Below are positions 12,466 through 24,266 of a stretch of DNA of 64,000 bases, one piece after another (within the stretch, counting starts at the first letter, position 1; every line of letters starts with the position of its first letter). The DNA is from Paracyclopina nana. Taxonomy: Eukaryota; Arthropoda; Copepoda; Cyclopoida; Cyclopettidae. The notes under the pieces were generated by a model, which did not search any database, was not told the DNA's origin, and saw only the letters and a list, made by a program, of their open reading frames with translations. Location of the stretch: the NCBI GenBank assembly GCA_019096065.1, contig JAGUCH010000001.1, positions 15,624,001-15,688,000 on the forward strand, read 5' to 3'. Made by a program: the position numbers and the translations under genes.

Positions 12466-13815
12466 TTTGTCCGAAGAAGTCACCAATGCCCTCGATTTGA
12501 CTATTTCTCAAAGCGTCCCTTTTTTTGCAACTCTGTGTGTTTCAATGCCAACTTTCACTATAGCAGAATTATGATTATGTTTAAGTGCACATCATGACAA
12601 TTCTCTTGTTTGACTGGATGCCAACCATGAACTTGCGTCCATATAAAAGGGATCCACGTGTTACGTATACGCACTAAATGCGTACAATACTGGTAATTAG
12701 CATCAAAACTGCGTGTGCGCGCGCGATAAATTGTGTGCGAAAATCCGCGTGAACTCAATTTAAGGAACTGATTTTGATATTCTTACAAGGAAAATTGTGG
12801 CAATTTTAATACGCACATTGCATGTGCTCTTAGCAACAAAGCTAAGTGATGCTCTTATTTTAAAATGTTTTTTTTCTGCATGGATAATCTTAGTTAGATT
12901 TTTGCTGATATGCAACAAACCCACCACTCGTTTTTTATAAATTGTCAAATAGAAAGTAGACCATATTTTTTTAATTCAAGATTTCATCGAAGTGAGTTAA
13001 TTTTGAGGTCATTTCCAGCTAGAGTAATAAGAGTATTGTCTGTCACACAAGCTGGCCATAAAAATGCATGGAATTTTTTTAATAGAATTTTGCATTCTCA
13101 TATAGAATTGAAGAGAGGAATGTCAATGCCACATTTGACATATGTATGTATTTGCTTAGTTTTTAGCGTTAAAACACACGTGGGACACAACACGCGCAAA
13201 AATTGGCCGAATTGACGGAAAAATAGCATTGACTGCGTCTAGTGTTACGTCCATTGTGCTCGACCACATTATTTATACTTGATGTCATGGTAGGCTGGCG
13301 GAATTTTTTATTCCATCTTCAGACATGAGAAAATTTCAATGGATGGCATTGAGAATTGGCAAAAAGTCATGCCTGGCTAATTTATCCCCAATTAATAAAC
13401 ACTGGCCATGAATCCTTCATTTGCATTTCTAGGAACGAAAAAACTTAAGACTTCACCTTAAAAAAAAGAAAATCCTGAGATAAACCATTTTTTTGGCTGT
13501 AGCTTCCTCAATTACAGGAAATGTTGTCCCTGAAATCAAGTGTTAAATGATTATGACTCTTCAATTAGAAATGCCTATACAATTTTAGCTAATTGATGTG
13601 GAAAAATCATCATTAGAACTCAAGGATGTTTCAACGTCATCCTCATTTCACTTAGCTAAGTAAATCCACTTTAAAAATAAGCGCTGGTCAAATACCAAGC
13701 CACCTAAAATGTCATTTTGGCCCTCATCAAGAGAAAGAGCAACATGAGAGCTATGACCTACCAAAAAAGCTTTTTAGTCACTGTGCACACTCCAAAAGTG
13801 AAAGACACTGTGGCA
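12466..13815. other. Intergenic, divergent promoters region
   Basis: AT-rich DNA between the 5' ends of the minus-strand collagen gene and the plus-strand 7TM pair. A plus-strand TATA-like motif (TATAAAAGG) sits near 12645, but no transcript can be assigned to it. An upstream in-frame ATG at 13744 could lengthen the first receptor. Confidence 0.5.
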
Positions 13816-14955
13816 ATGGCAGCTGAAATCTTTCTGGAAGAATTGGCTCTTCAAGAGCATGGCATTGATCCAATTGCTTGCTGGCTTTCAATTGGCCTCG
13901 TGTTTGCCTTGTGCATCCTGGTCAATTACAGAATCAAGCAGATGATTTCCAACACTCAAGAGAGAGCCATCAATGGACTCATCAAAGCTCACCAAAGCAC
14001 AATGATGATTCTCTGCCCAATCTTCTTGGTTGCCCTTGGTCTGAGATTTTCTGTGCAGAATGCCTCTCACTACATCAGTATTCCAGGATGCTACTTTGTA
14101 TCTTACATAACTGTATATGTATCGCTTTTCCTCCTGTGCCAATCTTTCTTCATCACCCTTTACCGATACTTGCTCATTGTGAAAAACGACTGGTGCAACA
14201 AATGGAACATTTCACCAAAGGCAAGTATATAAAATAAAATTATAATTGAAGTAATTTCTCATTCGCTGCAGAAGTTGTCCACGATTTTGTCTTTCTTCTC
14301 TTTGATAATCCCCTTGAGCATCCTGCTTGTTACTCACATCCCGCCTCTGCCAAACAACTCCAAATTACTCAACCGCTGCTTGGGAAGATGGGAAGTCAAT
14401 TATGACTTTGACTACTTCACACAAGGTGGCTTTTTGAAGTACAAATTGTGCAGTCGTGAATTGAGCTTTTGGCGCTACTTAAGCTGTCAATTTTGCAGAG
14501 CTATTTACTACCTTCTAGCATCAAACATCTTGGACTCTTTCTTCCTGGCATCAGCATTGCTGACAATGAAACAGCAAACTGAAAGCCTTGCCATGCTCTT
14601 GACAGCCCGATCATTAGCCCAGAGGAGGAGGTAATCTTAAAAAAACTAAAATTGCCTAACAGTATTAAAAGAGAACCAATACAGGACTGAAGGAGTAATC
14701 ATCACAATCTCAGTTTGGCAATGGATTTGCGAAATTTTGTTTTTCTTGCTGAACTATGTAATTCATTTTGGCTTCTTTTTGGGAGACCTCGGATCTAGTC
14801 TAGACTTTCTGTTTGCATTGGAGTACTGCATCAGTGCTTTTTTCTTCTTCCCATCCCTCTATCTTATGTCTGATGCCAAATTCAGAAATGACAAGGAAGC
14901 ATATGGCTTCGTCGTTGCTTACATAAGATGCTTCACCATATCCAAATATTCATAG
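13816..14955 (+). CDS. Seven-transmembrane receptor, tandem copy A
   Basis: Exons 13816-14220, 14272-14630 and 14685-14955 give 344 residues. Seven hydrophobic segments are visible: TM1 from CWLSIGLVFAL, TM2 from STMMILCPIFLV, TM3 from GCYFVSYITVY, TM4 from LSTILSFFSLII, TM5 from YYLLASNILDSFF, TM6 from VWQWICEILFFLL, TM7 from LDFLFALEYCI. A TM3 Cys and Cys residues in the loop after TM4 could form the usual GPCR disulfide, and TM3 ends in LYRYLLIV, resembling a DRY-type box. The class-A marks in TM2 (LAxxD), TM6 (CWxP) and TM7 (NPxxY) are absent. The family is therefore a divergent GPCR-like one with unknown ligand. The start was chosen because it makes exon 1 exactly as long (405 bp) as in copy B; ATG 13744 is an alternative. 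Intron 1 begins with GC rather than GT. Confidence 0.85.
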
Positions 14956-15078
14956 CTGATTTCTATCCTCTCAAGATTAAGTAGCATATTTTGCTTCTCT
15001 TGCATTACCTAATTGAGAGACGCCCTCAGAGAAGGAGAAGTGAAAGAGGAGCTATTCAGTCTGAGACAGGTAATCATC

Positions 15079-16230
15079 ATGGACAGTATAAGTTTGATAA
15101 GCATGGAGATTTTGGAGCATGGTGTCAATTCTATCATGGGTGTTTTGATGTTTGCAATAGTTGGGGCACTTTTCATTTTGGTCAATGCCAGAATCAAGGA
15201 GATGATGTACTCTGACAACCAAGAAAGGTCAATCAATGTGCTCATCAAAGTTCACCAAGGAACGATGGTGATCCTTTGCCCAATCTTTCTGGTTTCCACT
15301 TTGCTCAGATTTTCCGTGCAGAATATGTCTCTGCACATTTCTGAAGCTGGCTGTTACGTTGTCACTTACCTCAATGTATACTTGTCCATCTTCATTTTGT
15401 TCCAATCCTTCTTCATCACTCTCTTTCGATACCTGCTCATCGTTCATAATGGCTTTTGCACCAAGTGGAACATAACGGCTAAAGTAAGTTGAACGATAAG
15501 AACCTTAAAGAAACAATATTGAATTAAAGTATCATTTTGGTAGAAACTAGCCAAGTTTTTCTCAACAATGTCATTTTTGGTCCCTTTGTACATATTGGTA
15601 TCAACTCACTTCCCACCAATGCCCAACAATTCAAAGCTACTCAACAGATGCTTGGGCAGATGGGAAGTCAACTATAAATTTGACTACTTCACAAAAGATG
15701 GTTACTCATCTTATTATCTATGCAGTCAGGATTTGCCATATTGGCAATATGTGAACTGCCAATTTGCCAGATGTACTCTCTTGACTGTGGCATCCAATTG
15801 CTTGGACTTTTTCTTTCTGGCTGTTTCGCTGTTCAAAATCAAGAAGCAAACACAGAGTGTTGCTTCCTTACTTTCAGCCAAATCATTGGCTGTAAGAAAA
15901 AGGTAAGTGAGAAAATAAGGGGTAAGATTCTCAAATAAAATTACTCAATGTTTCTTTAGGAATGACGGAGTCATCATCTCAATAACAATTTGGCAATGGA
16001 TTTCTGAAGTCTTGTTTGGAGTATTCAACTATCTGATTTACTTTGCCTTTTTTCTTGGCGATCTCGGAGTTGTTGTGGACGTTCTGTTTGCTCTTGAGTA
16101 CTGCTTTTGCTGCTTCTTCTTCTTTCCATCATTCTACCTTATGTCAGATTCCAAATTCAAAAGAGACCAGGAAACCCATGGATTCTTCAAGGCCTACTTT
16201 AAATGTCTTATCTCGTCTAAAGCCCACTAA
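15079..16230 (+). CDS. Seven-transmembrane receptor, tandem copy B
   Basis: Exons 15079-15483, 15544-15902 and 15960-16230 have lengths of 405, 359 and 271 bp, identical to copy A, and encode 344 residues. By eye about half of the residues are shared with copy A. The best conserved parts are the first loop (QERSINVLIKVHQGTM), TM2 (VILCPIFLV), the TM3 end (FFITLFRYLLIV), the loop after TM4 (LLNRCLGRWEVNY) and TM6 (WQWISEVLF). Membrane topology is as for copy A. It starts only 123 bp after the stop of copy A, so the two may share a promoter or a transcript. Intron 1 here has a normal GT donor. It was evidently made by a local duplication of the whole gene. Chemosensory or peptide-receptor function is possible but not shown by the sequence. 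Confidence 0.85.
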
Positions 16231-16355
16231 TCCATATGTAAAGTAATTAAGAAAAGTGTTAGGAGAAATATTTTGTTCTAAGGAATTATTTTCTATTTTC
16301 AATGCTTTTGACAAAGCCAAAATTCATACTCATCCCTTATGTGCTCTTTTGGTTA

Positions 16356-16361
16356 AATAAA
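16356..16361 (+). terminator. Polyadenylation signal after 7TM copy B
   Basis: AATAAA about 125 bases after the copy B stop. No AATAAA is present between copies A and B. Confidence 0.55.
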
Positions 16362-19300
16362 CACGTATCAAATTGGTCTTTCCAAGCATTGTCAGATAGC
16401 AGCCATCAGATCGACTCAGATCACGGACGGAAATCACTAAAAAGTAAAAAAAAAAAAAAAAGACTGCGCGTATGCTTTAAGATTTTAAGATGAGATCGTA
16501 ACAATTTCCCGAGAAAAAACGAAAATCGTGCTTATATGCATAAAAGTAGCCAATTTTTTGTAGAAACAATTTCTAAAAAAGCCATTCTGAACGCGCTTGG
16601 GTATAATTTCTCAGTAATGAAAACAATCCGCAAGAATTACGCCAAACTGAATGTCGCTAATGCAAGTGTCAACAAAATTGAGTTACGTATCATGAGAAGT
16701 GGGCATACCAAAGACAAAAACAACCGAATTTTCACGGTAAGACGATTTTATTAGTTTATTTTCGCTAGCGAGCAAACTAGTTCGCCTGGATATCATAGAG
16801 AGCGGAAGATTTCCAGCGCACGCTACTGAGCAAATCGCGAAGGTCAAAATCTAAGTTAACGCAAATTTAAAAATATACACGTCACACAACCTCAAGTACA
16901 TAAGTTTGACCTTTGCAATTTTTCGAGCGTTCGCTATGGTCTCAGCTTACTAAAACTTCCGCTCTCTATTTATATCCAGTCGACCTAGAGCAAACCGTTG
17001 AAATCTCGTCAAATCAGATGGGGCTAAAAATAACGTCAACAACGCACACAAACCGCTGCTTTAAGGACATAAAAGGTGAAAATTGAATCATTTTTTGACG
17101 ATTTGCCGTTCCAATTGCCTGCTTTTGTGAACCTTGGCATAGAAACTCGGTGATTTGCCGGTAAAAATTGCATTTTGACGTTGCAGAAATAATTGCCCTA
17201 GAATAATTGTGAATTTTCCACATTCGCCGATTTCCGCATTAGGTTTTAGCACACTCTTTGTGGTTTTTCAGAAATGAAGGAAGTGAATCTTTTTTTAATT
17301 TTTTGCGCACATCCAAAACTCAGCCTAGTGTATAAATACGTACGAATCCTTATAGTAAGCGTGCTTTTTTTGCCAGCGGCAACAAATTTTACACCTGCTT
17401 AAACACACCAGTGACATCAAAGGACAATTGGTTTTCGACACGCAAACTTCAGATAATTAATTATGTAATTAGAGGATCATCACCAATATAGCAACGATAC
17501 TCGTCGGTTTTGCAAGGCCAAATCACCAATTAAAATCATTAGTAGTAATTCCTGGCTCCCAAGGTTTTTCTTATTCATTAAAAAATGTGTCATCTCCTAT
17601 AGCTGTTAAGCCTTTTATTTGGCTAAGCTAATGGATGTTTTCCCACAAGTTTCTGGCCAAAGTTGTCTGGTCATTTTCTTGCTTGAGGATCATCATCATC
17701 AAGTTTGAGTCACTTAACACCGTGGGAAGGCTGCTGGAAAGACAATGACCAGATCAGCACTTGTCATAAGCTACAACTTTATGGAGCGGAAAATCGCTGA
17801 GAGAGAGTGAGAGCTTTTAGCACTTGTCAAAACCGTATACTGACAATTACCTAAATCTTATGTCATAAACTTTAAAAGTCTCCCTCATTTGTAAGAGTTA
17901 ATTCTACTTGCTTAACCTTGTGACATCAATTCAGCTTGACATTTTACAGTTACACTTTTTATCCACTTTTGCGCTCGGCATTTTTGCATTGTACTCCCCT
18001 TTATAAAATATACCGCCCTCATTTGACAGCATAAACTGATTGTGATATGTTTTTCATACTCGGCTGCTGCTGTCGGTGTGTGAAGAGAAATTGAAGCAAG
18101 TCATAAGTCAGAAGAACTCTTTTATCATCAAAGAAATTGCTGCTTATCAATGAAATGTGGTGGACAGAAGCTCTGTAAACAAATTACAAATTACAACTTC
18201 TACTACATATTTCGTTCCTCCATCTTGTGGAGCAGCAGCCAGGCTGGCCTTCTTTTTGTTATAGAACAAGTCAGACACACTTTAGTAGTGCAAAAGGGCC
18301 GGCCGGATGGCGCCAGGCCAAATGAATTAGTCGAGAGAAAACAAGGTGATATTGAGGCTAGTATTACTTACGAAGTGATAGATAGTCTTGAACTTTTGGG
18401 CGCCGAGAGAAAGCCGATCTGTCACAGCTCTCTCGCGCGCACGAGCTGAAAAACAACTTGATCTCTAATTACTTCATTCAAACAGACACCAAAACGGCTG
18501 ACTTCCTTTATTTACATTGAAACACGAATCTGCTCTCGAAAATGCCCCAAATCGTCCCTGCATGAATCACACATCTTCAGCAAAAGCTTTGCCTGTTTTC
18601 CTTGTACTGATCTGGTCTCATTTCATATCTCATCTTTGAATAGCCCAAAAAAGTTACGGCTTTGCAACTTAGATCTTCCTTCATTGAGAATTATCCAGCA
18701 GCATTAACATCTCCGAAAATTCTTTTAAGTTAACTTTTTTGAGGACTCATCAAAAAAATCAACCTTTGCAAATTATTATTTGAAAGCTGACGCTTAAAAA
18801 TGGTTCCTTTTTAAAAGTTATTTAGAGACAATGAGAACGTTTTTTTTGGTGAAAATACAATACAGTTTCGAAATATCAATATTATAGCTCTCTTTTTTCT
18901 TAGCTCTCTGATGAAAGATTTCAGCTCATATGATCTTCTCAATCTTCAGCCCAAGATTGAACTTGACTACTCGTTTCGTCAATGAGATTTCAATTTGTCA
19001 AAAAGATCCAGTTTTGCTTGCCCTCCGGAACAACATTAAGATCAAGTTGCTGCTCATCGTGCTTTAGGGTGAAGCTGGCCACCCTAGAAGTGATTTTTCA
19101 CCTTGCTTTCCTCATGTGAGAAAATTGAGCCTAGTCAAATGAGGGTGGCCACCAACAATGATTTCCCGTTAGTTGGAACTTCCGCGAACATTTCATCGCC
19201 CACACTTTTTTTTTGCTGTTTACATTTGGTCTTCTTCTTTTTTTAGCAATGCGTCAATAGCCTAACGGCTGCTAAGCTGAAACTGCTTAAAAAGTGAATT

Positions 19301-19978
19301 AAAAAGTCATTCTTTCAAGATCACAATAATTGATACCAGTTTCAGGTCATGCCCAGATTTGCTCAGGTTAACAACTGACCCAAACTCAGACTCAGCATAA
19401 GATAGTGAATTCTCAGCTTTTTTGGAACAACCACTCAATTCATTGATAAAAAGTTAATGCAGTGTGTCAAAGTTGCTGAGATTTTTGCTTTACTAAAATA
19501 AGTGTATTATAAAAGTGCTTTAAAAAAGCAATCTCACAATACCTTAAAAAACCTCAGAGCAAAGTTATTAGGCTACTATAAAATGTATTCATCATTGAAA
19601 GAGGCTTTTAAAGCTCGTACTCTTTAAAAGCTTTCTAAATGCTTTACTCAAGCAAAAAAGTAGTGAGCTGAAAAAGGCAAAGCATAATTTTCCTAGCGAC
19701 TTATAACAAGTTTGCTAAGCTCCACCCAATGACAGCCCGTCCTGCTTTCTTATTGGCCGCTTTGAGCCCAAAGTTAGCGCTGATGCTCATGGGACGACAT
19801 TTGCTACAGTGATTTTGTGGCCATTTTAGTCCGTGAAACCTCTGAGAATAGACAACAATAAAATTGGCTAAATATTTAATTTGAACCATAAACAAGCTCT
19901 GGGCGGGAACATAAACACCCAAAGTTGTTTGGTGTTTAAAAAATCATCATCATTTTTATACAAACATTTCTAAACAAT
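16362..19978. other. Long noncoding interval upstream of FoxF
   Basis: No supported coding exon in about 3.6 kb. It contains one palindromic MITE-like element (16798-16966), a run of A near 16447-16463, and an inverted pair of the motif TGGCCACCCT near 19076-19150. As the upstream flank of a developmental transcription factor it is a natural place for enhancers; that is inference only. Confidence 0.5.
16798..16966. mobile_element. MITE-like palindromic element, TA flanks
   Basis: The ends are inverted copies, GAGAGCGGAAG at 16798-16808 and CTTCCGCTCTC at 16956-16966. Each is flanked by TA, as expected for a Tc1/mariner-type target duplication. Weaker inward similarity (AAGGTCAAA on one arm, TTTGACCTTTG on the other) extends the palindrome. 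There is no open frame, so it would be non-autonomous. Confidence 0.6.
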
Positions 19979-21908
19979 ATGAGCACCAACAACTCTTCAG
20001 TATCAGCTCAACAATTGGCTGATCCACTGGCGATCAAATTACAGCCGCATCATCATCATCAAGAAGATTCAACTTCGGCAATATTTCTGCACTTTGAACA
20101 ACAGCAGGGCAACAACAATGTTGTCATCGATCAAGATTTGCCAAGCAGTAGTGCTGAATCAGCTGGGTCTTCCAAAGATGGCAAAAGGAATGGACATGGT
20201 AAGAGCCGCTTTTTTACATCACATGAACAGAGAACTCAAAATTAGCCAGTCTTTCAAGTTGGCAAAGCCTCCTTTGAAGTGGTTGGCCGTAATGGCCGTT
20301 TTTTGCCTCAGTTCTAATGTGCTTACATCAGTCGTAGCTGATGTTTTTTCCACTTCAGCTACCTAGTAAAAGCTCTTATTGAAAGCTTTCACTTTGAAGC
20401 TAATTTTCCGTTTTTCATTTGTCATTATATTGTCGTTGCAAATATAATGTATATTTTGCTCTTTTTCTAGGTGCCAGACGTCAAGAAAAACCGCCATATA
20501 GCTACATTTCACTCATAGTGATGGCAATTCAGTCAGTTGCTAGCAAAAAGCTGACTCTCAACGAAATCTATCAGTATTTGCAGCAAAAGTTTCCCTTCTT
20601 CAGGGGATCATACCAGGTAAGATCTGGTAGCGCCTTTTTCTTATTGCGATACCCCAAAAAGGATGCACCCTTTCACCTATATCTTTTTTGAGGTAGAGCA
20701 ACTTTCTTCAAATGTAACATAATTTCCACTTTCAGGGCTGGAAGAATTCAGTGAGGCATAATTTGAGCTTGAACGAGTGCTTCATCAAATTGCCCAAGGC
20801 CTTGGGAAGGCCTGGCAAAGGCCACTACTGGACAGTCGATCCCAATCAAGAGTACATGTTTGAAGATGGGGGGTCCTTTCGAAGAAGGCCAAGAGGATTC
20901 AGAAAAAGGCCTAACATCAAGGGGTCTGAGAGGAGCAGATATGATCATGCTCCCTCTATCGGCCACGCCCTCCAGCCTCAAGTTGCTACTCCTGATAACA
21001 ACTCGTACGCAAATCCTGACTCAACTTCCTCCTCTATAACCGCTCCTAGAAATAGGCAATTCAGATATGCCACGCCCTATGACGCTCCCACGGGTGTGCT
21101 CAGTCCTCCTCCAGATTACGGCAGCGTGCAGAACTCTGCCCCGCCTCCTTATTATCCTAGTTATACTCCTACGACTTGCGGAGGCTCTGGCTACAATTTC
21201 AATTACGGTGCCACACCCATGTCCCCGGGATCGGCCACGGCCACGGAATATTACGAAAATCGTGATGGATACAATATGGTGTATTTCCCGCCGAATCCGT
21301 CAACAGGCGCGTACGGCCATTTTTCGTTGGTCACGCCCCAGAGCCACGAGGGAGGCGGGGAGGCCACGCCTTCTTCTGACATGGCTCAGAACGATGCGTG
21401 GCAAGCTTCTCACGCAGCTTGGAGCAATTCTTGTAATAGTGGTGGACAAATAGCCATTGATGGGCAGGGCCAACATTACTCCATTTCTAATGGTTTTGCC
21501 ACGCCCACTGACGCTGACTTAGCACTCAGCACCTCAGGTAAGAAAATAAGCATGAAATATTTTTTATGTGTATCAAACCAAACCAAGCATCAAGTGGCGA
21601 GAGCTGAGCTCGTAAAGGTTGCGAGATTTTTTCGTCAAACCTTACGCACTTGCAATGAAAGTTGATGGCTTCATAAATTAATAATGGAACCATTTCTTTT
21701 GTTTGCAGGAGTGAAAACCGAATCTAAACCGGTTTTCCTGGAGCCCAAACCCATGCCTTATTTGCAACATTTGCACAACAATAATTTGGACAACAACAAT
21801 TCTGCCCTGGATCTGGAATCGCATAAAGATACTAATCAAGATCATATGCAATTATCCGAGTCTCAAGATCATCAGCACCAGCAGCCTCAGCCAAATTTTT
21901 ATGCCTAG
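19979..21908 (+). CDS. FoxF: Forkhead box F transcription factor (FoxF / Biniou-type)
   Basis: Nuclear DNA-binding protein that in animals specifies visceral mesoderm. Exons 19979-20198, 20471-20616, 20736-21537 and 21709-21908 give 455 residues. The forkhead domain runs from about residue 77 to 180. It starts at [17 protein letters not shown], carries the recognition helix in [15 protein letters not shown] and the wing in [14 protein letters not shown], and ends in the FoxF-typical [12 protein letters not shown]. The [25 protein letters not shown] and FMFE/YMFED features favour FoxF over FoxC, FoxD or FoxL1. The N-terminus is short, with His and Gln runs. The C-terminal half is Ser/Pro/Tyr-rich and ends with a probable sumoylation motif (VKTE) and His/Gln/Asn-rich tail. 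One intron cuts the forkhead domain after SYQ. Paralogous Fox genes are not present in the window. Confidence 0.93.
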
Positions 21909-22027
21909 GAAATAGCTCGACTCGATTGTTATCTAACTGTCTTTCAAAATTTGTACAAATCAAATTGCGCGCGCTAATATTAACTCTTCATGTTTCACGA
22001 ATTACATTTTCATTTTGAAAATATGTA

Positions 22028-22033
22028 TTTATT
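22028..22033 (-). terminator. Candidate polyadenylation signal of UAP1
   Basis: AATAAA on the minus strand about 210 bases after the UAP1 stop. Confidence 0.4.
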
Positions 22034-22245
22034 GTCAAGAAGTTGGCTGCAATTGTTGAGCAAAGTTAAAAAAGGGTGTTCCCAAGAAGGAGCAACAGAA
22101 GAACTTGCTGACCTTCAAGTCCACACCCGTAAAATGTTCTCGTATGGTCAAGGAAGTGCGTTGACCCTGAACTTTAAAATCTCAAATCATTATAGTTCTG
22201 TGCAGTATGGGGTAGTAACATTGAACAATGTTAAAAAACCCGAAA

Positions 22246-24160
22246 TTATTCTCCAATGTTGATGGCCGGAAGGGTGAATCGTTTTCCTTTGACAAACTGC
22301 TCAAGTCCTTCTCCAGCATAGCTGACCTTGGGAGATATTTCACAAACGACCTCAGTGATTTGGTCAGTGACCTCATTGTCCTCGTCTGCGTTCAGATTAT
22401 TGTTCACCTCCTTGGGAGTGGCTGGGCTGGCCATTCTGGACAATTTTCGTCCTTCGTCATTGACCAAAACTCCTCCGGCGCTCATTACGTACTTCTGGTG
22501 CAATGCATACAAAGCGTTTCTAAGGAGAATCGAGGTGCGCATGTTGAAAAGCAATTTTAAATGGCAATAAATCAAGCGATTTGAGAAACAAGCTGAAATA
22601 AGTGAGCAGAAGCATTCTAAAACCACTTTCTCACTTGCACTGAGCTCGAATAAGAATTGGCTATCGCCATAAGATTAATATGTTAGGCTGGACAAATAAT
22701 TTGGTGACATTTACCTGCAGTGATTTGGCGTAAAATCGCTAGCTCCGTCAGCATTCTTCAGTGGGGCAAACTCCTCCTCACGAATGCATTCCCAAACGGC
22801 AAACTTGGAATCTTGGGCAAACTGGAAGACATCAAAGACAAACTTCTCCATCTTGATTCCATTGGGCCTCTCAGGCTTAACCAGTTCACCAGTGGATGGG
22901 TCAACAAAGGGGATCTTCTTTTTGGCAACATGGTGGACCAGCTGCCTCTCATGCTCGCTCACAACCCTTTCGAGGAATTGTCTGCTGAAAAAGTGGATGC
23001 AAATGTTGGCAGCTGAATAGGTCAATGATCCATCCGGATTCCTTTGCTCAGCAGATGCTCCAGTGATCTCGGAATATTCCACAACCTATTTAAGCATTTT
23101 CTGTCTTTGTTTTTTTCACTTGAATCAATTAAATTACCTGGTATTTGCCATCAACTTTGCAGGTGATGCCAACAGCTTCGGAGGGGAAGCCTTTGCCCAC
23201 GACTTTATTGGCACACTCAGCCTCCATGCTTATGCAGTATCCAGTGAAAAGGGGGTCTCCGATTTTGACCAAAATATTGTCCACACAATACAGTTGGACG
23301 AAATCGATTCCTCGTGACTTCATATCTTGCAAAATGCCATCATTGTGCAATGCCCTAAAAATATGCAGATTTTCAAAAGATTGCTTTTAACTTGCAGGCC
23401 TTTAATTTTGTCTTACCTGTAGAGTCCTCCATTGCCATCAGGTGCCCTGGCTAACTGGAACTTGGATTGAAGAAGGATTTTGCCCGAGAACGCAAAGCAG
23501 GGCAGGGTGCCTTGCTGGAAGACAATGACATCACTCTCGTTGAGGCCGAAAAAGTTGTGGCTTCGGAAAAAGTCCTGCGTTGGCTGGATAGTTGAGGCCG
23601 AGGTCATGATGTACCATGGAATGCCAGCCTTGCAGGGCCTTCCCGTGGCTGCAGAGGCCAAGGCTTGGAGTTTGAGCAGTCTCTCAGCTTGGAGCTGGAA
23701 CAGGGTCTTGCCCGAGGGCAGACCCACGTTGTACATGCCCTTGGGATAGGCCACACCCAACCTCGTTCCTTGGCCTCCAGCCAGCAGTAGAACGGCCACT
23801 TTGCCCTCAACTATGGCCTCAAAAGCCTTCTTTTCATAATCGGCCTTTTCGGCTGGGCTTGATTTGAGGACGGACCCATAAATGTCACCTTAGAGCGGGT
23901 CATGCAAATTATCCCATTCATTATTGATGAATTAATGCTTGCTTACTCGGAAGGGGCTCCATTTTGTCGTCCAACTTTTGCGTTTTCTCGTTCAAATCAG
24001 CCACGCATCGTTCAAAGGACTCGGTTACGTAGTCCAAGTCCAGCTCGTTCAGCTCCTCGTAGAGCATGGCCTTCTGGCCTTCATCAAGTTGGTCCCAAAA
24101 GGCCAACAGATGTTCTTGCTCATACTTTCCCAGCTTTTTTCGCAAGGCCTCCACGTCCAT
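22246..24160 (-). CDS. UAP1: UDP-N-acetylhexosamine pyrophosphorylase
   Basis: Makes UDP-GlcNAc (and UDP-GalNAc) from UTP and the sugar 1-phosphate in the cytosol. This is the last step supplying chitin, N-glycan and GPI synthesis (insect gene mummy). Exons 24160-23947, 23888-23417, 23354-23138, 23085-22715 and 22519-22246 give 515 residues, the normal family length. The nucleotide-binding signature [18 protein letters not shown] lies around residue 105. Further family motifs are [69 protein letters not shown] and the [11 protein letters not shown] segment. The first Met sits just after an acceptor (CAG at about 24172), so there is a 5' UTR intron with a likely donor near 24266. All expected catalytic segments are intact, so the gene looks functional. 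Confidence 0.95.
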
Positions 24161-24266
24161 TTTGGCTGCACCTGAGAAAGAAACTGTGATTGCAATTTAT
24201 GGCTATTAATTTATGGCCCTTGTTGATACATAGATTAAGTTTTGGGTTCAGCTTGTGAAACTTACT

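Noticed and set aside
18150..18449. 99-aa plus-strand frame upstream of FoxF
   Set aside because: No signal peptide, domain or splice signals; probably chance in a regulatory interval.
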